DNA of 64,000 nt. It comes from CAVZXS01 sp963779325 (GTDB taxonomy: Bacteria; Bacteroidota; Bacteroidia; Chitinophagales; Chitinophagaceae). A program made the position numbers and the translations under genes. Shown one piece after another: positions 26,977 to 37,239 of this stretch (position 1 is its first letter; each line of letters opens with the position of its first letter). The notes beneath the pieces were generated by a model that was given only the letters and a program-made list of their open reading frames with translations, was not told the DNA's origin and did not search any database. The DNA lies in assembly GCA_963779325.1 (NCBI GenBank), contig CAVZXS010000002.1:62001-126000 (forward strand), in the 5' to 3' direction.

Positions 26977-29900
26977 ATGAAAGAAAATATATTTTCAACA
27001 AATAGTTTTACCAATTGCCGGGTAGTTGCTTTGCTGTTTTTGCTTAGCAGTTTGCTTTCATGCGAATCAAAGAGAACATTGTTTACGCAACTTTTTCCTG
27101 CTAAAACAGCTATCCGTTTTTCCAACCAAATTACGGAGAACGACTCTATCAATATTTTGGATAATGAATATGTGTACAACGGCGGCGGTGTAGGTATTGC
27201 TGATTTCAATAATGACGGTTTGCAGGACATTTATTTTACCGGTAATATGGTAAGCAACAAATTGTACCTGAATAAAGGTGATTGGAAATTTGAAGACGTA
27301 ACTCCGTTAAGTAATGTATCGGGAGATGGTAAATGGTGTTCAGGTATTGCCATAGTGGATATTAATAACGACAAGCTGCCCGATATTTACGTAACTGCTA
27401 CATTGAGTAATGATGCGGCAAAGAGAGCCAATCTTTTATATATTAACATGGGCAACATTAAAGATGGAGTCCCTGTATTTAAAGAGATGGCATCCGAATA
27501 CGGCATTGCAGATACGACACATTCTACCAATGCTGCTTTTTTTGACTACGACCGGGATGGAGATTTGGATGTATATGTTTTGGTGGATGAAATTGACGCG
27601 GCGAGGTTTCCTAATAAGTATCATTTTAAAGTAACTGACGGCTCCGCACCGGGAACAGATCGTTTGTATCGCAATGATTGGAATGATTCATTAAAACATC
27701 CTGTATTTACTGACGTATCGAAACAGGCGGGTATTCAAATAGAAGGATTCGGATTGGGCGTGCATATTTCAGATATTAATAAAGACGGTTGGCCCGATAT
27801 CTTTGTTACCAATGATTATATCTCCAATGATTTGCTTTACATCAATAACCGGAACGGGACATTTACAAATAAAGCAGCTGAATATTTTAAGCATACGAGT
27901 TTCTCCGCTATGGGCAATGATATTGCTGATATAAATAATGACGGGCTGCAGGACATCATTGCAGTGGATATGCTGCCGGAAGATAATTTCAGAAAAAAAA
28001 TGATGCTGAACCCCAATAATTATTCTTCTTATTTAAATACAAAAGAATTTAATTACGAATATCAATACGTAAGAAACACATTGCAATTAAATATGGGCAA
28101 TATACCCGGCACTGATTCAGTAAAGCATCCCGTGTTTGCCGATATTGCTTATTATGCCGGTGTGGCTGCCACGGATTGGAGCTGGACTCCGCTGGTTGCT
28201 GATTTTGATAATGACGGCTTCAGGGATATTATTATTACCAATGGTTTTCCGAGAGACGTGACGGATCATGATTTTATCGCTTATCGTACCAACACAAAAA
28301 ATTATGCGCCTGAAGAAATGTTGCTGAGTGAAATACCGGCTGTTAAATTAAAAAATTATGCTTTTCGAAATAACGGCGATTTGACATTTTCCAATCTTTC
28401 TGCTCAGTGGGGAATTACCGAGCCGACCTTTTCAAATGGTGCAGCCTATGCTGATTTGGATAATGACGGTGACCTTGATTATGTAGTGAATAATATAAAC
28501 GATCCCGCATCTGTATTCAGAAATAATCTTAATGAAAATAAAAAAGAAGAAAATAACTATCTGCGACTGTTGTTAAAAGACGGCACGACTGATGCACAGG
28601 CATTGGGTTCTTTTATAGAAATAAAATACGGCAATAATAAAAAGCAGGTGCATGAGTACACTCCTTACCGCGGTTATCTTTCCACTATGGAATCTTTTAT
28701 ACATTTTGGTTTGGGCGATGATACATTGGTAGAAGAAATCAAGATTGTTTGGCCTGACAGTAAGGAGCAAACTCTTCGGAATGTGAAAGTAAATCAAGTA
28801 ATCACTATTACAAAAGAAACTAATCTGCCCGAAAAAAATAATACGGAAGGAGAGAAGAACTATTTGTTTACCAATAGTACAGGTGCAACGGGCATACAGT
28901 TTTTACATACAGAAAAAGAATATATTGATTTTAACGTGCAGAAATTATTGCCGCATAAGTTTAGCCAATACGGACCGGCAATGGCTGCAGGAGATGTAAA
29001 CGGTGACGGAACGGATGACTTATTTATCAGCGGCTCGTACGGCAATAGCGGCAAATTTTTTATACAAAAAAAAGATGGCCGGTTTGAAATGAAGGATTTA
29101 CAGCCCGGTGCGGATATGAACACAAAAAAGCATGATGATGCGGGTGTATTACTGTTTGATGCGGATACTGACGGCGATCTTGATCTTTACATCGCTTCAG
29201 GTGGTTTTGAAAGCCCCGGTGGTTCGGAGAATTATAAAGACAGGTTTTATGTAAACGACGGTAAGGGAAATTTTACAAAAGATACATTGGCTGTGCCCAA
29301 TACTACAGTGAGTAAAAGTTGTGTAAAAGCAGCCGATTATGATAAGGACGGCGATTTGGATTTATTTATCGGCGGCAGGGTAATACCGGGAAAATATCCG
29401 ATGCCGGCAGCATCTTATATTTACCGTAATGACAGTAAGACCGGTATACTTAAGTTTACTGATGTAACGGCAACTGTGGCGCCGTCGTTAACTGCTATAG
29501 GTCTTACATGCGATATGCTTTGGACAGATTATGATAATGACGGATGGATAGATATGTTGCTGGCAGGTGAGTGGATGCCGATAACGATTTTCAAAAATAA
29601 TAAAGGTAAATTTGAGAATGCAACTTCATCATCGGGATTAGCCGCAACAAGCGGGTGGTGGAACAGTCTTGCAGCGGGCGATTTTGATAATGATGGTGAT
29701 ATAGATTATGCAGCGGGGAATGTAGGTTTGAATTCTTTTTACAAAGCAAGCCCTGCTTATCCTGCTAAAATTTATGCTTTTGATTATAACGATGACGGCG
29801 GATATGATGCCGTGCCGACAGTATTTCTCCCTGATGTGAAGGGGCAATTAAAAGAATTCCCTGCATTCGGGAGAGATGATATGATAAAGCAGATGATTGG

Positions 29901-30579
29901 CTTTAAAGCGAAGTTTACAAATTATAAAAATTATGCACAGGCACCGCTTACGGCTGTATTGACTCCTGAGGAAATAAAAAAATCATTGCAACTGCAAGCT
30001 GTTAATTTTTCAAGTTGTTTTATAAAAAATACCGGCCACGGGCATTTTGAAATTCAACCTTTACCTGTTGCCGCGCAATTGTCTTCCGTGTTTGGTATGA
30101 TAGCGGATGATGCAGATAATGACGGCTATCTTGATATCATTATAAGTGGTAACGATTACAGTACCGAAATATCTACGGGGCGATACGATGCATTCAACGG
30201 CTTGATTTTAAAAGGCGATGGTAAAGGAAACTTTATTGCGCTGCAACCTGAACAATCGGGTTTTTATGTACCCGGCGACGCGAAGAGTTTAGTGTATTTA
30301 AAGTCGGCAAAAGAAAGGCCTTTACTTTTAGCAGCGCAGAACAGCGGAAATTTAGTGGCATTTACAAATACCGCTGAGCGTAAAATGATAAGCCTGAAGC
30401 CTGATGATGCGGCACTGACTTACTTTTTAAAAAACGGAACTGCACGCAAAGAGGAAATCTATTACGGCAATTCGTTTTATTCTCAGTCGGGGAGATATAT
30501 AATAGCGGGACCGGCCGTAAAATCAGTTACAATAATAAACAGACCGGGTAATAAAAGAGACATTAATTTTAGCGAATGA
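26977..30579 (+). CDS. Large FG-GAP/ASPIC-UnbV repeat lipoprotein
   Basis: 1200 residues. The lipobox LLSC places the lipid Cys at 29 after a longer n-region than its paralogues. Domain order is FG-GAP block (~60-520), ASPIC/UnbV (~540-615, LGSFIEIKYGN...TPYRGYLSTMESFIHFGLG), second FG-GAP block (~655-1150). It is closest in layout and length to the gene at 1956 and lacks that gene's two insertions. Its TGA overlaps the ATG of the cytochrome-type gene (ATGA), so the two products are probably made together. Function unknown. Confidence 0.92.
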   Translation: MKENIFSTNSFTNCRVVALLFLLSSLLSCESKRTLFTQLFPAKTAIRFSNQITENDSINILDNEYVYNGGGVGIADFNNDGLQDIYFTGNMVSNKLYLNKGDWKFEDVTPLSNVSGDGKWCSGIAIVDINNDKLPDIYVTATLSNDAAKRANLLYINMGNIKDGVPVFKEMASEYGIADTTHSTNAAFFDYDRDGDLDVYVLVDEIDAARFPNKYHFKVTDGSAPGTDRLYRNDWNDSLKHPVFTDVSKQAGIQIEGFGLGVHISDINKDGWPDIFVTNDYISNDLLYINNRNGTFTNKAAEYFKHTSFSAMGNDIADINNDGLQDIIAVDMLPEDNFRKKMMLNPNNYSSYLNTKEFNYEYQYVRNTLQLNMGNIPGTDSVKHPVFADIAYYAGVAATDWSWTPLVADFDNDGFRDIIITNGFPRDVTDHDFIAYRTNTKNYAPEEMLLSEIPAVKLKNYAFRNNGDLTFSNLSAQWGITEPTFSNGAAYADLDNDGDLDYVVNNINDPASVFRNNLNENKKEENNYLRLLLKDGTTDAQALGSFIEIKYGNNKKQVHEYTPYRGYLSTMESFIHFGLGDDTLVEEIKIVWPDSKEQTLRNVKVNQVITITKETNLPEKNNTEGEKNYLFTNSTGATGIQFLHTEKEYIDFNVQKLLPHKFSQYGPAMAAGDVNGDGTDDLFISGSYGNSGKFFIQKKDGRFEMKDLQPGADMNTKKHDDAGVLLFDADTDGDLDLYIASGGFESPGGSENYKDRFYVNDGKGNFTKDTLAVPNTTVSKSCVKAADYDKDGDLDLFIGGRVIPGKYPMPAASYIYRNDSKTGILKFTDVTATVAPSLTAIGLTCDMLWTDYDNDGWIDMLLAGEWMPITIFKNNKGKFENATSSSGLAATSGWWNSLAAGDFDNDGDIDYAAGNVGLNSFYKASPAYPAKIYAFDYNDDGGYDAVPTVFLPDVKGQLKEFPAFGRDDMIKQMIGFKAKFTNYKNYAQAPLTAVLTPEEIKKSLQLQAVNFSSCFIKNTGHGHFEIQPLPVAAQLSSVFGMIADDADNDGYLDIIISGNDYSTEISTGRYDAFNGLILKGDGKGNFIALQPEQSGFYVPGDAKSLVYLKSAKERPLLLAAQNSGNLVAFTNTAERKMISLKPDDAALTYFLKNGTARKEEIYYGNSFYSQSGRYIIAGPAVKSVTIINRPGNKRDINFSE

Positions 30580-32099
30580 AAAAAATAATTATCATTTCTT
30601 CAATAGTACTTGCTGTTTTTTCACATGCTGTTGTATCATGTAATAATAAAGAGACTGATTACTTAAAAAAGGGCGAAGAACTTGCCAAGATACATTGTGC
30701 CTCCTGTCACGCATTCCCCGATCCTTCGCTACTTGATAAAAATACTTGGGGAGAAAATGTATTGCCGTTGATGGCCGAATTTATGAACGTGGATATTTAT
30801 TATCAACCTTTCAATAACAGCGGACCTGCCGGCGATGTAGATTTAAAAAGAACCGCGCCTGCACAACTCTTTCCCGGGGAGAAATGGAAACAAATTGTTG
30901 CATGGTATATAAAAAATGCTCCGGACAAGCCCCTGCCGCGAAAAGAAGAATTAGCAGCTATACAAGCGACGCTAAAAAATTTTACTGCCCACCCGGTATA
31001 TGATGCTGTTTCGCATCCTGTAACTACTTTTATTCAATACGATACTGCCGGGAAAAGAATTTTGTTTGGCGACGGCGGTGCGATGAAAGTATTTGCATTG
31101 TCGGGCAAGTATAAAGCAAGTGAAATATTTCCGGTATATACCGGTATTACCGACCTGGCAGAAAGAAATGGTAAATACTTTGCTGTTACGATGGGTATTT
31201 TACAACCTTCCGATCAAAAACTGGGTAAACTTACAAGTGTAATGACGGGTAAACAACCTGCGGTTATTATAGACAGTTTACAACGATCAATACAAGCAAG
31301 CTATGCTGACCTGGATGCAGATGGACGAGAAGATATTATTATGAGCGAATTTGGTTACAGAACCGGTGCATTAAGTTGGTTTAAGAATAAAGCCGATAAT
31401 AAATACGAAAAAAATATGCTGCGGCCTTTGCCGGGTGCTATGGGCAGCAAAGTGTATGATTTTAATAAAGACGGAAAGCCGGACATTGTTGCCTTAATGG
31501 CGCAGGGCGATGAAGGAGTTTTTATTTATTACAATGAGGGCAACGGAAAATTCAGAGAAGAAAGAGTATTGCAATTTCAACCTGCATACGGTTCCAATTT
31601 TTTTGATTTGGTAGATATAAATAAAGACGGCTACATAGATATTATAACCAATAACGGAGATAACGGCGACTATTCTGTAATTCTTAAAGCATACCACGGT
31701 ATTCGTATTTTTTTAAATGACGGTGAAAATAAATTTACGGAGAAATTATTTCTTCCCGTTTATGGTGTGCAAAAAACCATTGCTAAGGATTTTGATAATG
31801 ACGGTGATATTGACCTGGCATCCATTTCCTTTTTCCCAGATTACAAAAACCACCCCGAGGAGAGTTTTATTTATTGGGAAAATAAAGGTGATTTTACATT
31901 TACCCGATCTACTTTTTCCGGAGCGACGGACGGCAGGTGGATGACCATGGATGCAAACGATATAGATGGCGATGGGGATGTAGATATCCTGCTCGGGAAT
32001 GCTTTTTTTACATTAGGAGATGTGCCGCAGTCGCTGAAAGATAAATGGAAAAAAAGACCATTATCGGTGATGGTTCTTGAAAATACTTTAATAAAATAA
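30576..32099 (+). CDS. Lipoprotein with c-type heme motif and FG-GAP repeats
   Basis: 507 residues. Lipoprotein signal with lipobox VVSC (Cys22). A single c-type heme site, C41-A-S-C44-H45, lies in a short cytochrome-like segment (~30-125). FG-GAP/VCBS repeats follow (DLDADGRED, DFNKDGKPD, DINKDGYID, DFDNDGDID, DIDGDGDVD). The protein would be a surface or periplasmic electron-carrying propeller lipoprotein. It is translationally coupled to the preceding ASPIC gene and precedes the haloperoxidase-type gene by 14 bp. A heme protein next to a possible vanadate enzyme suggests redox chemistry (inference). Confidence 0.88.
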   Translation: MKKIIIISSIVLAVFSHAVVSCNNKETDYLKKGEELAKIHCASCHAFPDPSLLDKNTWGENVLPLMAEFMNVDIYYQPFNNSGPAGDVDLKRTAPAQLFPGEKWKQIVAWYIKNAPDKPLPRKEELAAIQATLKNFTAHPVYDAVSHPVTTFIQYDTAGKRILFGDGGAMKVFALSGKYKASEIFPVYTGITDLAERNGKYFAVTMGILQPSDQKLGKLTSVMTGKQPAVIIDSLQRSIQASYADLDADGREDIIMSEFGYRTGALSWFKNKADNKYEKNMLRPLPGAMGSKVYDFNKDGKPDIVALMAQGDEGVFIYYNEGNGKFREERVLQFQPAYGSNFFDLVDINKDGYIDIITNNGDNGDYSVILKAYHGIRIFLNDGENKFTEKLFLPVYGVQKTIAKDFDNDGDIDLASISFFPDYKNHPEESFIYWENKGDFTFTRSTFSGATDGRWMTMDANDIDGDGDVDILLGNAFFTLGDVPQSLKDKWKKRPLSVMVLENTLIK

Positions 32100-32113
32100 A
32101 TTTCTTGCTTCAG

Positions 32114-33436
32114 ATGAAAAAGAAGGTTATTATTTTTTTTTCAATGGTCTTTGTATTTATCAAATGTAACAATAATAAAGATTCGGAGGCAATGCTGCCT
32201 GCTGATGCGGAAGTGCTGCATCAAAACGAAAATAATTTAACTGACCTTATTATTTATGATATTTTTTCACCACCGGTGGCATCAAGAATTTATGCCTACA
32301 CATCATTAGCCGCCTTCGAAGCAATACGTCACGCAAGCCCGGGCGAAGAATCAATTGCTTCTAAGTTGAACGGCTTTACTGAAATGCCTGTACCCGATAA
32401 AAATAAAAAGTATAATTACACTTTAGCTGCTTCAAAAGCTTTTTATACCGTTGCAGGGCAAATGACTTTTTCGAAGGATACACTTGCTAAGTACGAAGAG
32501 CTAACTTATAGTCCGTATAAAAAAATATTAAATAAAGAAGAGTACGATAGTTCCATTTCTTTTGGTACGGCTATAGCAAAAAAAATTATGCTCCGTGCAG
32601 CTGCCGATAATTACAAGAAGACAAGACCGATGGAAAAATTTTACGGAACTAAAGAAGCCGGTAAGTGGAGACCTACTTCTCCCGACTATATGGATGCTAC
32701 AGAACCATATTGGAATAAACTGCAGTCGTTTACTTTCGACTCGGCAAGTCAATTTGATCCCGGCCCGCCGCCGGCATTCAGTAATGAAAGCTCGGGTTTG
32801 TTTTATAAAATAAATAAGGAAGTATATGATACAGGTAGGAACCTTACAAACGAACAAAAAGATATTGCCCGGTTTTGGGATGATAACCCTTTTGTGACGC
32901 AGCATGCGGGGCATATGCTGGTGGCTACAAAAAAACAAACACCCGGCGGACATTGGATGGGTATTGCAACTATTGCATGCAGGCAAACAAAAGCAGACGC
33001 TGTACAATCTGCAAAAACCTACGCACTTACAGCCATAGCTTTGTTCGAAGCATTCATCTCAGTGTTCGATACAAAATATCGTTATCTGTACATAAGACCT
33101 ATTACCGCCATTAATGATACGATCGATCCCAAATGGGAACCCTATCTGCAAACACCGCCTTTCCCCGAATATACCAGCGGGCACAGTACTATAACCGGCA
33201 GCGCTGCCACGGTACTTACACACTTATACGGAGATAAATTTACTTTTAATGATACAAGCAACAGGCGTTATATAAATATGGAACGACCTTTTCGTTCTTT
33301 TATACAAGCATCGGATGAATGTTCTGTCAGCCGTTTCTATGGTGGTATTCATTACAGAATAAGTGTAGATAAAGGCGCAGTGGCAGGTAAAAAAATAGGA
33401 GCTTATATTATTGATAAACTGAAAGTAAAAAAATAA
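32114..33436 (+). CDS. Vanadium-dependent haloperoxidase/PAP2-family exported protein
   Basis: 440 residues from ATG 32114, the same length as its paralogue at 5584. An N-terminal hydrophobic stretch ends in FIKC, an imperfect lipobox. The complete anion-binding set is present: K321-x6-R328-P, S355-G356-H357 in PEYTSGHS, and S406-R407-x5-H413. The shared segments RPTSPDYMDATEPYW and FWDDNPFVTQHAGHM have close matches in the first copy, so the two derive from one duplication. Reaction (halide oxidation or phosphate ester cleavage) is not decided by sequence. It follows the heme-FG-GAP gene by 14 bp. Confidence 0.88.
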   Translation: MKKKVIIFFSMVFVFIKCNNNKDSEAMLPADAEVLHQNENNLTDLIIYDIFSPPVASRIYAYTSLAAFEAIRHASPGEESIASKLNGFTEMPVPDKNKKYNYTLAASKAFYTVAGQMTFSKDTLAKYEELTYSPYKKILNKEEYDSSISFGTAIAKKIMLRAAADNYKKTRPMEKFYGTKEAGKWRPTSPDYMDATEPYWNKLQSFTFDSASQFDPGPPPAFSNESSGLFYKINKEVYDTGRNLTNEQKDIARFWDDNPFVTQHAGHMLVATKKQTPGGHWMGIATIACRQTKADAVQSAKTYALTAIALFEAFISVFDTKYRYLYIRPITAINDTIDPKWEPYLQTPPFPEYTSGHSTITGSAATVLTHLYGDKFTFNDTSNRRYINMERPFRSFIQASDECSVSRFYGGIHYRISVDKGAVAGKKIGAYIIDKLKVKK

Positions 33437-33546
33437 TATTTTCTGAAATCCCGATTATTTCTTTCTCATTAGTTAGCCTCAGCAAATCCGAATACCCGGA
33501 AATCTTGTAAATAGATTATTTAATCTACTTACAAATACAAAATAGT

Positions 33547-34461
33547 ATGAGGTACAAAATCAATTTTGCTTTTATAGCGCTTATTGCGCTGCTGGCGGGC
33601 TGCGAAAAAAAGACGGAAGACACACGGCCGCCTGTTGTTCCCGAACGTTTGGAAATATCTCCTGTAAGCAACAGTATCAAAGTAGGGGAGACGGCGCAAT
33701 TTTCTTTAAAATTTTTTAGTAATACGGGGCAACCCGCCTCCTTGCCTGCGGGCATTACGTGGAGCAGTGCTAATTCCTCTATTGCTGCAGTCAATCAATC
33801 GGGTTTGGCTACCGGTGCAGGCGCCGGGCAAACTGAGATTAAAGCTTCATACAATAATATTTCAGCAACGGCATTGCTGACGGTGGTGACGAATAACACG
33901 CAATTGGGTTCTGTAATGATAATGCCTGCCGATATACAGGAAGTAAAACTAAATGGGACAGCGACCCTTACTGCTGTTGGTAAAAATAATACAGGGGATA
34001 TAATACCGGGTCTCAGTTTTTCATGGCAAACTAATAATACATCTTTAGTTGAAGTAAACGTTGCAGGAACGGTAACCGGTAAATCATACGGAACATCAAA
34101 TGTTACGGCTTCTTCTATGAGCATACAAAGTGCGCCGGTAATGGTGCAGGTAATACGTAACGGAAATTTTGCCGGTTCGAACAGTGCCGGTATGGCTAAG
34201 CTAAAAATTGAAAATGATATTTTGAAATTGCAAACCACGGCGGGTTTCAGCGTGGCAGCAGGTCCGCCCGATCTCAGAATTTATTTGGGTAATAATAACA
34301 ACAATATTACCGGTGCGGTAGAAGTCGCAAGCCTTAATCAACGTACAGGGGTACAAAGCTGGAACGTACCCGCGTCTGCTACTATTACTCAATACAGGTA
34401 TGTTATTGTATGGTGCAAACAATTTGGCGGCACTTACGGGGTAGTTGATTTAGGTATTTAA
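33547..34461 (+). CDS. Lipoprotein with two Big2 domains and a DM13 domain
   Basis: 304 residues. Lipoprotein signal with LAGC (Cys19). Two bacterial Ig-like group 2 domains follow (~32-118: RLEISPVSNSIKVGETAQF...ITWSSANSSIAAV; ~122-205: SVMIMPADIQEVKLNGTATL). The C-terminal ~90 residues look like a DM13 domain (DLRIYLGNNNN..., YRYVIVWCKQFGGTYGVVDLG), including the conserved Cys in the last strand. DM13 domains are thought to act in electron transfer or heme binding. It ends the second ASPIC module, so a redox link with the heme protein upstream is plausible (inference). Confidence 0.82.
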   Translation: MRYKINFAFIALIALLAGCEKKTEDTRPPVVPERLEISPVSNSIKVGETAQFSLKFFSNTGQPASLPAGITWSSANSSIAAVNQSGLATGAGAGQTEIKASYNNISATALLTVVTNNTQLGSVMIMPADIQEVKLNGTATLTAVGKNNTGDIIPGLSFSWQTNNTSLVEVNVAGTVTGKSYGTSNVTASSMSIQSAPVMVQVIRNGNFAGSNSAGMAKLKIENDILKLQTTAGFSVAAGPPDLRIYLGNNNNNITGAVEVASLNQRTGVQSWNVPASATITQYRYVIVWCKQFGGTYGVVDLGI

Positions 34462-34529
34462 AATATGATTGCCGGCAGATTGAAACAAAAGAAATAATCA
34501 TCTGCAAGCGCTATAAATTAAACAGCATA

Positions 34530-34571
34530 AAAAGGCCGGTCAGCATATATTTACAAGCTGACCGGCCTTTT
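34530..34571. terminator. Bidirectional terminator
   Basis: AAAAGGCCGGTCAGC (34530-34544) and GCTGACCGGCCTTTT (34557-34571) form a perfect 15-bp stem with A run on one side and T run on the other, between two convergent genes. Confidence 0.9.
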
Positions 34572-34611
34572 TATAATTCAACTAAACTTTATATCCGTAG
34601 TTTTTATAGGA

Positions 34612-35301
34612 TTAAAAATGATACGACACCCCTACGCTGAATAAACTTGCTTTGTTTCTGAAGCGGTCATTTTGTTCAGGAGCGGTTTGCACTTTTGTAT
34701 TGGTAGTTAATTCGGTAAATAAATATTCATAAGCCGCCTTTATGCCAACTTTTTTGTTTACTTTATAACGCAGGTAAAATTCTGAATTAAGTGTTCCCCT
34801 GTCATTATCGCCAATCAACAATACATTAAAGCCGGTAGGTTTTGCTTTAGTAGTCGTTTGCGAACCGTTTGCTTTAAATACCGGTGAACCTTCGGGCCCA
34901 AATGAGAAACCCAATAAATCAATATTAAATCCTGCCTGCAGTTTGGGGCAGAAATTATAGCCGAGATTCACCAAAGCATTTACAGCATAAATACCCGGGT
35001 TGGCCGCCGTTAAGGTATCAGTTTTACTTACTTCCGTTGCAAGACTTGCCGGGGCCGATAGAAAATCAATTTTTTTGCCGTAATAAATATTAAAACGGGC
35101 GCCGGTACCTATAAAGAACTTACTGTTTTTCCCGAGGTTCCAATTGTGAAAATACCCCGCGGCGATATTGCCCTGCGAATTACTTCCAAATCCGAAACTT
35201 AAATCGACAAACTGCTGTTTCTTGTCGTTTGCTTTTTGTTGTGCGGCAGCAGCTACTGTAAAAGTGAGGGCTGTAATAAAAATAAATAATTGTTTTTGCA
35301 T
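34612..35301 (-). CDS. Small outer-membrane beta-barrel protein
   Basis: 229 residues with a signal peptide (ALTFTVAAAAQQ). The mature part alternates polar and hydrophobic residues (FVDLSFGFGSNSQGNIAAGYFHNW, FFIGTGARFNIYYG, KVGIKAAYEYLFTEL) and ends SVGVSYHF with terminal Phe, the usual signal for barrel assembly. No specific family is recognised; it resembles eight- to ten-stranded porin-like proteins of Bacteroidota. It is convergent with the Big2-DM13 gene and divergent from the BamA-like gene. Confidence 0.75.
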   Translation of the reverse strand: MQKQLFIFITALTFTVAAAAQQKANDKKQQFVDLSFGFGSNSQGNIAAGYFHNWNLGKNSKFFIGTGARFNIYYGKKIDFLSAPASLATEVSKTDTLTAANPGIYAVNALVNLGYNFCPKLQAGFNIDLLGFSFGPEGSPVFKANGSQTTTKAKPTGFNVLLIGDNDRGTLNSEFYLRYKVNKKVGIKAAYEYLFTELTTNTKVQTAPEQNDRFRNKASLFSVGVSYHF

Positions 35302-35620
35302 TTTTTATTTGGGTTTTGTTAAACAAAATACTAATTGCAGTGATGAACCGATAGGGTTCCTTTTACGGATGGAAGCAATTGTCGCTACTTTTTTCAAAAA
35401 ACAGGCAAGCTGCAAAACGCATCCGAGACTAAATACGTAATTGAGGGGTAGGCTGTTTTCTTTTGCTAAGATATTTTACAAAAGGCGGGATTTTGGCTAT
35501 TTTGATGACAAAATCGTTGCTTATTTTTTATAATATTAATAAACCAACCGCCAAAGCAAGTATTAGCAGTAAGGCCGCGCCCGGTAAAAGAACTGCTTTG
35601 CCTGTTTCAGTATTTTTGAT
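35302..35620. other. Divergent intergenic region
   Basis: 319 bp between two divergent outer-membrane protein genes, so it should hold promoters for both, but no promoter of the Bacteroidota type could be fixed by eye. The minus strand at 35529-35619 reads as a short hydrophobic peptide without an ATG, which was not accepted as a gene. Confidence 0.5.
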
Positions 35621-37039
35621 ATGAAGTTAAGATTTGCCAAAACCCCGGTTTCGAAACATTTTTTTTATTCATTATTCCTTATAGCAGGCGTGAGTTGCTA
35701 TGCAGGTAATTGTCCTCCCGGCGCCAAAGTAGTTATTGCAGATATAACCATAACGGGGATAAAAAAAACAAAGCCGGCCATTGTACTGCGAGAACTTGGA
35801 TTTTCGAAAGGTGACAGTATTAGTGCGTTAGGTATAAATGATATCTTACTGAAAGCAAAACAACAATTGACCAATACCGGCCTGTTCCTGCATATTGCTT
35901 TACACACTCAGCCGGATTCCGATTCATCTGTTATTATTTATGTTGCGCTAAAGGAACGATGGTATATATTTCCGGCACCGGTTTTTTCGCTTGCCGACAG
36001 AAATTTTAATATATGGTGGAAGCAGCAAATGCGAAGTTTTGAAAGGGTGAACTACGGTCTTGCGTTGGATTATAAAAATGTAACGGGGCATAATGATAAT
36101 CTTGCTTTCGGATTTCAGACAGGTTATACACGTTCGTGGGGCGTATTTTATAACAGGCCCAATATCGGTAAAAATCAAAAGCATGAAATTGGTTTTACTT
36201 TTATAAAAGGAAAAAATCGTGAAGTGAATTATGCTTCCATGTATGACAGAAAATCTTTTTTCAGGTATAATAAATTTGTTCGCCGCCATACAGAAGGGAA
36301 AATATATTATACATATCGAAAAAATATTTATACGCGTCATTACTTTTCTGCCGGGCTTATGCAGGAAAGTATAACAGATACCGTTGTAAAAATAAATCCT
36401 CAATACCTCGGCAACGGGAGGAAAAATATTGTTTACCCCGAGTTGGTATACCGCTTTTCGTATAACAATACCAACAATATTCAGTATCCTTTAGAAGGAA
36501 AATCTTTTTCCGCCGAACTGCTTTGTAACGGGCTTGGTAAAAAAAGTGATATAAACCTTATGCAATTGAAGTTGGATGCGGCCATTTTTATACCCCTGTT
36601 CAGGAAAACATATTTCAATACCCAGGTGAGCGGAAAAATCTTTCTGCCCCGGCAGCAGCCTTTTATACGTTTCAGGGGTTTGGGGTACAATGATAAAGAA
36701 TTACTTCGCGGATTGGATGAGTTTGTATTGGACGGGAATGCATACGGCGTAGTGAGAACCAATTTGAAAAGAGAGTTGCTCAGCACCAATGCAACTATTA
36801 ATTTTTTACCTAAGCATTTCCGGAAAATCCCGTTTCAATTTTTTCTAAAAGGTTTGTTTGATGCGGGCTATGTAAAAAATCATTACCCCGGTAATAATAA
36901 ATTGGTAAACCGTTGGTTATTTACCAAAGGTATCGGCTTGGACATAGTAAGCTATTATGATGTAAATATTTCGTTTGAATATAGTTTTAGCCCGCTGCCG
37001 GAAAGCGGTCTGTTTGTACGCATAAAATTCGGTCTGTAA
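35621..37039 (+). CDS. BamA/TamA-like outer-membrane protein with one POTRA-like domain
   Basis: 472 residues with a signal peptide (SLFLIAGVSCYAG). Residues ~30-115 form a POTRA-like domain (ADITITGIKKTKPAIVLREL, a sequence typical of POTRA first strands, then SVIIYVALKERW). The remainder is a barrel rich in aromatic strands (FRYNKFVRRHTEGKIYYTYRK, FIRFRGLGYNDKELLRGLDEF, VNISFEYSFSPLPESGLFVRIKFGL). Omp85-like proteins with few POTRA domains may assemble or export other outer-membrane proteins. No partner is obvious next to it. It is monocistronic as far as can be seen. Confidence 0.8.
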   Translation: MKLRFAKTPVSKHFFYSLFLIAGVSCYAGNCPPGAKVVIADITITGIKKTKPAIVLRELGFSKGDSISALGINDILLKAKQQLTNTGLFLHIALHTQPDSDSSVIIYVALKERWYIFPAPVFSLADRNFNIWWKQQMRSFERVNYGLALDYKNVTGHNDNLAFGFQTGYTRSWGVFYNRPNIGKNQKHEIGFTFIKGKNREVNYASMYDRKSFFRYNKFVRRHTEGKIYYTYRKNIYTRHYFSAGLMQESITDTVVKINPQYLGNGRKNIVYPELVYRFSYNNTNNIQYPLEGKSFSAELLCNGLGKKSDINLMQLKLDAAIFIPLFRKTYFNTQVSGKIFLPRQQPFIRFRGLGYNDKELLRGLDEFVLDGNAYGVVRTNLKRELLSTNATINFLPKHFRKIPFQFFLKGLFDAGYVKNHYPGNNKLVNRWLFTKGIGLDIVSYYDVNISFEYSFSPLPESGLFVRIKFGL

Positions 37040-37239
37040 CTAAAGTTTGCCGTTCAGTAAGTTCATATAAACTCAATTGCAGGCTTGGGTGACCGGGTTA
37101 CTTCAACGCCTTGTGTTTCGATATGTAAACGAGCCGACAATTCTGCCGGCTATTATTTATCAGTTTGCTTTTTTGTAAAACGCAGGACATCTGTCCGCCT
37201 TGCGGCGTCTTTACTTTGTTTTATCAAAAAATAAAAAAT

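Noticed and set aside
35529..35619. Minus-strand hydrophobic peptide (about 30 residues, one membrane segment) upstream of the BamA-like gene
   Set aside because: It has no ATG, GTG or TTG after the in-frame stop and no ribosome site; it is left as unexplained intergenic sequence.
37132..37151. AGCCG...CGGCT hairpin after the BamA-like gene as terminator
   Set aside because: Five-base-pair stem and no T run.
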